NCBI GenBank assembly: GCA_022837485.1
Contig: JALHHH010000059.1
Location: 1-19,840 of the forward strand
From: Bacteroidales bacterium
GTDB taxonomy: Bacteria; Bacteroidota; Bacteroidia; Bacteroidales; Lentimicrobiaceae
Length of the DNA stretch: 19,840 bases
Reading direction: 5' to 3'
The notes below the pieces were generated by a model. It made no database searches, was not told where the DNA came from, and saw nothing but the letters and a program-made list of their open reading frames with translations. The position numbers and the translations under genes are program-made. Shown piece after piece: positions 7,702-13,238 of this stretch; position 1 is the stretch's first letter; each line of letters begins with the position of its first letter.

Positions 7702-10341
7702 CTAGTAATAGGTAATTTCAACGCCAGGTTTCGAAGACCTGAAACGCTCGGCATTTCTTTCGGAGATGCGTGTGTTATATATCTTGAGAGTCTTCAGATT
7801 ATTCAGTCCCTCGATGGGTTTAAGGCTGCTGACCCTGGTATTTGAGCAGTTCAGGTGTTGAAGTCTGAACGATTCCGATAGCGGATTCAGCCTCGAGACC
7901 TGGGTTCCGGATATATCCAGATCTTCGAGAACCGGAAGAAACTTAAGCGGGTCTATGGAGCCGATAGGAGTATTGGAACAATTAAGGGTTTTCAGAAAAC
8001 GGTGTGTGGTTAGTGCACTCAGATCTGAAACGGGAGTACCGGAACAATCCAGGTAACGCAGGCGGGTTGTTAGACCAAGAGGAAGAATATCGCTGACCGG
8101 CAGCCCCGCCATAGTGAGCGATTCCAGGCGCCTGAGCATTCTTAGCGGCTGAAGCGAGCGCAGATCTCTGCTGCCATTCAGGTCGAGCACCGTTAATTGG
8201 GTTATTCTGTGTAGCTGCTCACGTGTAGGCGATGCACCCATCGGCTCGGCATTACTAAAGGCTTGTTTCCATGCTGAATCGAGAGACTCCCACCATTGAA
8301 CAAGTTCAACCGTTTTGTATACCAATAGAAGTCCCGGTATGCTGTCAAGCAACTTATCCGAAAGGGCTTCGATTCCTGTAACATCATCGGCATACAGCAG
8401 TTGCAGGCGGCGAAGTGAAGTTAAAACATCAAGTCCCCCGGCATTCACTTTATCCATCCCCAGCGTTCGCAGGTTTGGCATCCCGGCAAGGGGTTGCAAT
8501 GCCGATACCCTGCTGTCTGAAAGGTGGAGCTCCTGCATGCTGCCGGCCTGGCTTAGCGGGGCCAGATCGATAACTGCGGTTCCCGAAATATTCAGGTACT
8601 GGAGATCGAACAGCCCTTTTAGTGGCATAATCTCGGTTATACCGGTTCCGGAAGCATCAAGCCAGGTGAGGGAAGACAGTTTTCGCAGGGGATCAAGGCT
8701 GCTGACTTCGGTAATCCCCGACAGGTCGAGTTTCCGCAAATAGGAGACTTCATGCAGCTGCTCACGAACCGGCGGGTTGTCAAGATTTACCAACTGAGAG
8801 AATAAATCTTTCCAAACCTCAGGCAGGGATCCCCACCAGGCGGAAAGTTCTTCCGACTCAAAGATAACTTTAACCCCGGGACGCAGCTGCATAAAAGACT
8901 GCGCTACCGCCCTGGTAACCATTGTTTTATCGCAATATATCACTTTAAGGGCAGGCAGCTGTGCCAGGGAGGCTATAGCACTGACGGGAGAATTGTCAAG
9001 AAAAACATATTCAAGTGAACTGAGAGATGCCAGCGGGGAGAGGTCGGAAATATATGTCCGCTCGAGCGAAATCCGCCTAAGCTTCACCAGGGTTTCGAGG
9101 TTTCCGGCACTTGTCAGAGGTGTACCTGAGAGATCCAGAATTTCGAGCTGCGATAATCCCGATAAAGCATTCAGATCCTTTAGAGGGAGCCGGCTTAATT
9201 TTAGCTCACGTAAATTAACCAGGTTCTGAAGAGGAGTAATGTCGCTGATATCCAAACCGGAAAGGTTCAGGTATTCGAGTCCTGGAAAATTGGCCACGGC
9301 TGAAATATCCTTCACAAAAGTTTCTGAAAGGTCAAGATATCGCAGACCAGCCGTATACTGCAGAGGAGAAATCGATTCGATCAGGGCGCCCGGGGCACTT
9401 ATTGACTCCAGTTTTGAAAGATTCCTGACGGGGTCGAGACTGCTGACGGTAAGACCTGAAATATTAAGGTAACGGAGGGCTGAAAAGGGACTTAGCGGCT
9501 CCAGGGTTTTTAATCCGGGAACACCGCTGAGGTCTAACTGTTCGGTGCGCCAGATTTTACGAATCTCTGCCAGCAGTGCCGACGACGAAACGAAAAGGGT
9601 ATCGGCAGCAACGATAGTATCTCCGGAACCTTCAGGGCTTGCGCTGACCACCAGGAAAGCGGGGCCGGCTGCAATAATGTGGCTCATAGGTATCTCCTCG
9701 TTAAGCACCGTATTGCCTGAAAAGAAAGCCCTCCAGTCTTCATCCAGACTGTTCCACCAGCTCATCAGCTCTTTTTCTTCGCTGGTTCGTGTGGTATAGA
9801 TGCTTACAATTTTCAGATCCCTGCTCGCATCGTCAAGGTTGATCTCAATGAATCTGGGCTTATTATCGTTGATTTTCTTACCGTCGATGGTTGTTCCGTT
9901 CAGGTTTCTGCTGGTTCTGACCTTAAAATACAGATTACCCTTTTCGTTGGTTTCCCGGCTTATTTCTTCAACGGTAAATTTGAATGCTACGTCACGGAAG
10001 AAGAAATCTATGTCTTTCAGGTAAGCCTGAACATCCTTGTTGGTAACAACATCCCGTTTCTCCACAAGATCGTCTTCTATCTGCACCCTGGCATCCTTAA
10101 AGAACTTAAGGAACGACTGGTTGATTATAATATCCTTTTCCTTGTACTCACTTTTACCACTCCCCAGGGTATTAAAGGCGTACTCCATAAAACCCACAAG
10201 TTGTGTCGCCTGTTTATGGAAATTTGCCAGCTCTTCTTCCGAAAATCCCGCTTCGGACTTTACGGACGCAGCTTGCGGAAATGCATGCAGCGACATTGTG
10301 ACAATCATCAGGATCAGCAGGTTTCCGATAATTCTATTCAT
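7702..10341 (-). CDS. Exported leucine-rich repeat protein with three LRR blocks and WW-type spacer modules
   Basis: An 879-aa protein with a signal peptide (hydrophobic 4-20, likely cleavage after about residue 22). Residues 33-190 form an alpha+beta domain resembling one in the 11313-11888 product. Then come three blocks of 22-residue LRRs of the SDS22/internalin type (pattern LxxLDLSGTxVSDLxPL), at about 265-480, 530-660 and 710-865. Each block ends with a cap of the form F/L...PGV.VI.(F/Y) (near 483-494, 664-675, 868-879). A short module, WW.SL...W...F, recurs at 195-207, 502-514 and 683-695. The last two copies are followed by REQLH. There is no sortase motif, no type IX C-terminal domain and no membrane anchor, so it is probably periplasmic or loosely surface-bound. 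It is the last gene of a four-gene set and overlaps the preceding gene by 8 bp. LRRs suggest protein or glycan binding; the partner is unknown. Confidence 0.85.
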   Translation of the reverse strand: MNRIIGNLLILMIVTMSLHAFPQAASVKSEAGFSEEELANFHKQATQLVGFMEYAFNTLGSGKSEYKEKDIIINQSFLKFFKDARVQIEDDLVEKRDVVTNKDVQAYLKDIDFFFRDVAFKFTVEEISRETNEKGNLYFKVRTSRNLNGTTIDGKKINDNKPRFIEINLDDASRDLKIVSIYTTRTSEEKELMSWWNSLDEDWRAFFSGNTVLNEEIPMSHIIAAGPAFLVVSASPEGSGDTIVAADTLFVSSSALLAEIRKIWRTEQLDLSGVPGLKTLEPLSPFSALRYLNISGLTVSSLDPVRNLSKLESISAPGALIESISPLQYTAGLRYLDLSETFVKDISAVANFPGLEYLNLSGLDISDITPLQNLVNLRELKLSRLPLKDLNALSGLSQLEILDLSGTPLTSAGNLETLVKLRRISLERTYISDLSPLASLSSLEYVFLDNSPVSAIASLAQLPALKVIYCDKTMVTRAVAQSFMQLRPGVKVIFESEELSAWWGSLPEVWKDLFSQLVNLDNPPVREQLHEVSYLRKLDLSGITEVSSLDPLRKLSSLTWLDASGTGITEIMPLKGLFDLQYLNISGTAVIDLAPLSQAGSMQELHLSDSRVSALQPLAGMPNLRTLGMDKVNAGGLDVLTSLRRLQLLYADDVTGIEALSDKLLDSIPGLLLVYKTVELVQWWESLDSAWKQAFSNAEPMGASPTREQLHRITQLTVLDLNGSRDLRSLQPLRMLRRLESLTMAGLPVSDILPLGLTTRLRYLDCSGTPVSDLSALTTHRFLKTLNCSNTPIGSIDPLKFLPVLEDLDISGTQVSRLNPLSESFRLQHLNCSNTRVSSLKPIEGLNNLKTLKIYNTRISERNAERFRSSKPGVEITYY

Positions 10342-11158
10342 GGTAAATGTATTTAAGAAGCACTTCTTTTTGTGATTCGTCGATTTTCAGAAGTCCTGAG
10401 ATCAGCCACCCTGAGTTACCGCCCGGCCGTTTGATATCGGAGACTTCGAAGTACCAGCCAGGGATCTGAAAGAAATGGAATTTAACATTGGTAACGGTAC
10501 GGTATTTCAGATTTCCCTTTTTAAATTCATAGAGAAACAGGGTAAGATAATCGGGAAGGTATTCCTTTTCGGTATATAGCTCAACGTAATCTTTTTCACG
10601 GAACACCCTGACCAGATTCATAAAATCGAGTTCATGACTAAGGGGATGCAGGAAGTGACTGCCGGTTTCCTGCGAATTGGAGAACATTTTCTGAAAATGG
10701 CTGAAATAAACGTTGGATATCACCCACTTATGACCAAGATTTTCCTTTTCGAGTTTCATGAACAGGGTAACGTTTTCATCTTTACCCTGATATAAAAATT
10801 TTGTACTGACCTCGGCAAACCACTGGCCGCCGTGAAAGTCCAGAAAAACCGGGTTTGCCGTATTCAGAACATCCAGTATAAAGGCATCCTTCACAGGATC
10901 GGTAATGGAGCTGTTCTGCATATCGAACAAAACATTCAGGTATTTTCTCCTGAGACCGGGATCGCGGTAACCGTCGTTGCCCGGATAAAAGCGATCACCC
11001 CGGGTACTCTCTTCCCCGTTAAACCGGCGAAAAAACTGATTAACCTGTTTGGTTTGCGCATACAATATGCCTTCATCGCCCAGGAGGGAATTGAACGACT
11101 GTGCTTTCAGAAATGCCGGTATTAGAACAAGAAACAGGATGAAAGTGATTTTTTTCAT
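10334..11158 (-). CDS. Exported protein of unknown function with an apparent internal duplication
   Basis: A 274-aa protein with a clear signal peptide (MKKITFILFLVLIPAFLKAQ). I do not recognise the family. The mature part seems to have two similar alpha+beta halves. The first, about 30-152, runs from QVNQFFRRFNGEE to GHKWVISNVYF. The second, about 175-262, runs from LDFMNLVRVFREKDYVELY to NSGWLISGLLKI. Both end in a strand with the pattern W(V/L)IS. It is rich in aromatic residues and lacks Cys and catalytic-looking motifs, so a binding or structural role is likelier than an enzyme. Its stop codon overlaps the start of the LRR gene (8 bp), which suggests translational coupling. It is separated from the upstream gene by 154 bp that contain a strong hairpin. 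Confidence 0.75.
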   Translation of the reverse strand: MKKITFILFLVLIPAFLKAQSFNSLLGDEGILYAQTKQVNQFFRRFNGEESTRGDRFYPGNDGYRDPGLRRKYLNVLFDMQNSSITDPVKDAFILDVLNTANPVFLDFHGGQWFAEVSTKFLYQGKDENVTLFMKLEKENLGHKWVISNVYFSHFQKMFSNSQETGSHFLHPLSHELDFMNLVRVFREKDYVELYTEKEYLPDYLTLFLYEFKKGNLKYRTVTNVKFHFFQIPGWYFEVSDIKRPGGNSGWLISGLLKIDESQKEVLLKYIYHE

Positions 11159-11256
11159 GGTTGGTTGTTTCTGCTGGCGGGGTTTAAAATTATCCGTCCG
11201 GAACTGGAATCGGTTTATCGGTTATGGTTCGCCCTTGGCGGGATGAATTATATGAA

Positions 11257-11288
11257 TCTGGCTCCCTGGAATCATCCCGGGAGCCAGA
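11257..11288 (-). other. Intercistronic hairpin between two genes of the envelope operon
   Basis: A perfect 10-bp inverted repeat (TCTGGCTCCC at 11257-11266, GGGAGCCAGA at 11279-11288) with a 12-nt loop, 24 bp past the stop codon of the 11313-11888 gene. The downstream side on the minus strand (TTCATATAATTC) has no U-tract, so it is not a standard intrinsic terminator. It could protect the upstream mRNA 3' end or reduce read-through. Confidence 0.55.
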
Positions 11289-11312
11289 AATAGTAAAATC
11301 CTTCAGGACTTA

Positions 11313-11888
11313 TCAGCCAGGTTTTGTTTCTGTAACCCGGATATCGCCCAGAAGCACATCCCAGAAACCGATGATTCTCCCTGAGATTTGCGTTGTTTTA
11401 CGCTCCACATATACCGTTACATCCTTTTTGGTGACATCCACGTAGCGTAATCCTTCTTTGGTTGTTCCTTCGAAGCGCTGGAAAATGGTGATAACACCCA
11501 CGTACCGGCCATCGGGCTGACGTTCAAGATCGCTAATATACTGAATGTTATACCATGAAATGGTAACTTTATCGTAGTTAAGGGCCATAAGGCGTTCGAG
11601 GTACTCACGAATACCGTAATAGTTAACTTCTTCGCGGTTAATGGACGATACACCCATAAGTGAGCCTTCAGCAAAGAGCTCGAGGGTACGTTCGATCACC
11701 CGGTTTGCTTCCGACCAGGGGGTATCTTTATTACCGATGATGCTGATATACTTACTGAGGTCCCTAACCTTTTCAAGTGCAAGGGAATCGATCGCCTGCT
11801 TGCGGGCTGGGCTTATATCATCCTGGGCCATGACGCTGGCCGAAAAGGTAAGCAGCAGTGCCGCTGTTAATCCAAATATCTTTCTCAT
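11313..11888 (-). CDS. Exported protein of unknown function, NTF2-like alpha+beta domain suspected
   Basis: A 191-aa protein with a signal peptide (MRKIFGLTAALLLTFSASVMAQ, cleavage near residue 21). The mature part has a helix (about 57-75, ending TLELFAEG), then SSIN, a helix with YYGIREYLERL (90-100), and a series of alternating beta strands (TISWYNIQYISDL, YVGVITIFQRFEG, DVTVYVERK, GRIIGFWDVLLGDIRV). This order of helices and strands resembles NTF2/SnoaL-type domains. It also parallels residues 60-182 of the LRR protein and, more weakly, the C-terminus of the lipoprotein encoded upstream. I do not recognise the family. The start is 6 bp after the lipoprotein gene, so the two are cotranscribed. 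No catalytic residues are evident. Confidence 0.75.
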   Translation of the reverse strand: MRKIFGLTAALLLTFSASVMAQDDISPARKQAIDSLALEKVRDLSKYISIIGNKDTPWSEANRVIERTLELFAEGSLMGVSSINREEVNYYGIREYLERLMALNYDKVTISWYNIQYISDLERQPDGRYVGVITIFQRFEGTTKEGLRYVDVTKKDVTVYVERKTTQISGRIIGFWDVLLGDIRVTETKPG

Positions 11889-11894
11889 AACCGG

Positions 11895-12581
11895 TTATTT
11901 TTTAATAAGTTCGAGTTCCCTGATTTTCCCGCTGGCATCGTATACTGCGTTGAGCACCTTATTGGGAGATTTTTTCTGGTCTTTGACAAATTCGAGGTAC
12001 TTGCGGATGGTTGTAGGCCGGTCGTAGTCCTTTATGCCTCCATCGCTGCTGATAAGAATCAGCACGGGCACATCGTCGCCTGCAAAAGCAGTAAGGGCTT
12101 CCCGGATGCGCATATTTGCGGAACTAACATCTCCGGCATTTGCAACGGCATCAAGAGAATTGTTGATGGCGCGGTAGGGTCCTCCCTCACGCAGTTCGCG
12201 TTCCCGTTCTTCCTGTTCCCTTTTCAGCCGTTCTTCTTCCTTACGTCGTTCGATGACACTGCGTTCTGCGGCCAGTTTTTCCTCAGCCTGTGTAATAAGA
12301 TCGCGGATTTCCTGATCATCGAGGTTCATTCGTTTTACCGATGCAAGCTTGAACTCCTTCTCTTCAAGGGTCATTCTCCCATCATCGTTTATAATAGCCA
12401 TGAGGTCAGCTTTTGCTTTGGATTTTTTTTCAGCAAGTTCCTGTTCAGCTTTCTTTTTGGCTGCCTTTTTCTGGCTGCTGCATGAGCTGAAACCGGCGCC
12501 GAGAGAGACCACCAGAAGCATCATAACTGCAAATCGGGCCCTGGATTTCCAACGGGCACTGCTTTTAGACAAACGTTCCAT
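11895..12581 (-). CDS. Predicted coiled-coil lipoprotein of unknown function
   Basis: A 228-aa protein with a basic N-terminus, a hydrophobic stretch (about 17-33) and a lipobox ending FSSC, so Cys34 should be lipidated. A Met at residue 20 or 21 could also serve as the start, with a shorter n-region. After the Cys comes a long, highly charged helix rich in Lys, Glu and Arg (about 37-135), likely coiled coil. A compact C-terminal domain follows (137-228), with LTAFAGDDVPVLI and PTTIRKYLEFV, then two strands ending GKIRELELIKK. The residues after Cys34 (SSQKK) are not acidic, so the known Bacteroidota surface-export signal is absent and a periplasm-facing location is inferred. It is the first gene of the set, with a promoter element about 110 bp upstream. 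Confidence 0.78.
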   Translation of the reverse strand: MERLSKSSARWKSRARFAVMMLLVVSLGAGFSSCSSQKKAAKKKAEQELAEKKSKAKADLMAIINDDGRMTLEEKEFKLASVKRMNLDDQEIRDLITQAEEKLAAERSVIERRKEEERLKREQEERERELREGGPYRAINNSLDAVANAGDVSSANMRIREALTAFAGDDVPVLILISSDGGIKDYDRPTTIRKYLEFVKDQKKSPNKVLNAVYDASGKIRELELIKK

Positions 12582-12692
12582 ATTCGAGTGATTTATTAAA
12601 AATTAAACCCTGTTTCCATCAAAAATTGTACAAAATTTTACAGGCGTCGCTGAATTCCGTCTTCAGTTGTTTACTTGCCGGAATAAACCACG

Positions 12693-12700
12693 CAAATATA
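12693..12700 (-). promoter_or_regulatory. -7 element of the envelope operon promoter
   Basis: TATATTTG on the minus strand (read 12700 to 12693) matches TAnnTTTG exactly. It lies about 110 bp upstream of the lipoprotein ATG, which would give a leader of about 105 nt. A TTG at the -33 position is not evident. Confidence 0.45.
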
Positions 12701-12850
12701 CGGCATTTACATACGTTAATCACGCACTACTTCACGGAGTTCTTAACATGCCAATGTGAATAGGGATTGGGATCTGACCTGACGGAAAAAAAACCGGGAA
12801 ATCACGGTTTGGCTGAATCGGACCTACAGTCAACAAACCGGTCCTGACCC

Positions 12851-12870
12851 TGCATGGCGAACGCCATGCA
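12851..12870. other. Perfect palindromic hairpin in intergenic DNA
   Basis: TGCATGGC (12851-12858) and GCCATGCA (12863-12870) form an 8-bp stem with the 4-nt loop GAAC. There is no T-tract on either side, so it is not a terminator. It sits in the 402-bp gap between the envelope operon and tRNA-Leu. An operator or a remnant of a small repeat is possible. Apart from this, the promoter and the terminator listed, I see nothing else coding in the gap. Confidence 0.4.
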
Positions 12871-12900
12871 AACAGAGTACTACGGAGGATAATAGCTGTA

Positions 12901-12926
12901 AAAAAAACGGCATTTCTGCCGTTTTT
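12901..12926 (-). terminator. Intrinsic terminator after tRNA-Leu
   Basis: The hairpin core ACGGCA-TTTC-TGCCGT (12907-12922) is extended by flanking A/T pairs to a 10-bp stem. On the minus strand it runs into a T7 tract (12907-12901). It lies about 58 bp downstream of the tRNA-Leu 3' end. The symmetrical A/T flanks mean it could act in both directions. Confidence 0.75.
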
Positions 12927-12983
12927 CATCGACTAACTACTAATTTCACCAGGATGAACAATGAGTGCAGAACACCCGATTTG

Positions 12984-13068
12984 TACCCGAGGCCGGGCTC
13001 GAACCGGCACGGCCGCAATGGCCAAAGGATTTTAAGTCCTTCGTGTCTACCAATTCCACCACTCGGGC
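12984..13068 (-). tRNA. tRNA-Leu (anticodon UAA)
   Basis: An 85-nt class II tRNA on the minus strand. The acceptor arm GCCCGAG pairs with CTCGGGT (G-U at the first pair), the D arm contains TGGTAGACA, the anticodon loop is CTTAAAA with anticodon TAA, there is a long variable arm, and the T arm has GGTTCGAGCC. The 3' CCA is not encoded. The long variable arm and the anticodon agree with leucine. It is the second tRNA in a pair behind tRNA-Gly. Confidence 0.95.
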
Positions 13069-13081
13069 ATATGGCCGGTAG

Positions 13082-13106
13082 AAAAAAAAACCCGGATAAA
13101 TCCGGG
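13082..13106 (-). terminator. Intrinsic terminator between tRNA-Gly and tRNA-Leu
   Basis: On the minus strand, CCCGGA-TTTA-TCCGGG (13106-13091) is followed at once by nine T residues (13090-13082). This is a textbook intrinsic terminator 5 nt after the tRNA-Gly 3' end. It leaves only 13 nt before the tRNA-Leu gene. Confidence 0.75.
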
Positions 13107-13111
13107 ATTCG

Positions 13112-13184
13112 AGCGGAAGACGGGACTCGAACCCGCGACCCTGACCTTGGCAAGGTCATGCTCTACCAACTGAGCTACTTCCGC
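13112..13184 (-). tRNA. tRNA-Gly (anticodon GCC)
   Basis: A 73-nt cloverleaf on the minus strand. The acceptor arm GCGGAAG pairs perfectly with CTTCCGC, the D arm has AGCTCAGTTGGTAGAGC, the anticodon loop is TTGCCAA with anticodon GCC on a TGACC/GGTCA stem, and the T arm has GGGTTCGAGTCCC. The discriminator base is T, as usual for bacterial tRNA-Gly. CCA is not encoded. It has its own promoter just upstream. Confidence 0.96.
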
Positions 13185-13202
13185 TTGTCGCTTTAGCGGG
13201 TG

Positions 13203-13232
13203 CAAATATACGACCACTTTTCAAACCGCCAA
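13203..13232 (-). promoter_or_regulatory. Promoter of the tRNA-Gly transcript
   Basis: On the minus strand, TTG (13232-13230), 19 nt, then TATATTTG (13210-13203) is an excellent Bacteroidota promoter. Transcription would begin near 13196, about 12 nt before the mature tRNA 5' end. It sits directly behind the mutS stop codon. Confidence 0.7.
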
Positions 13233-13238
13233 AAAAAA

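Noticed and set aside
7702..10341. Possible CRISPR-like or tandem DNA repeats within the LRR gene
   Set aside because: The periodicity is at protein level (22 residues); the DNA copies are diverged and have no constant repeat with spacers.
12926..13196. Open frames on both strands across the tRNA genes
   Set aside because: They are made of tRNA sequence read as protein.
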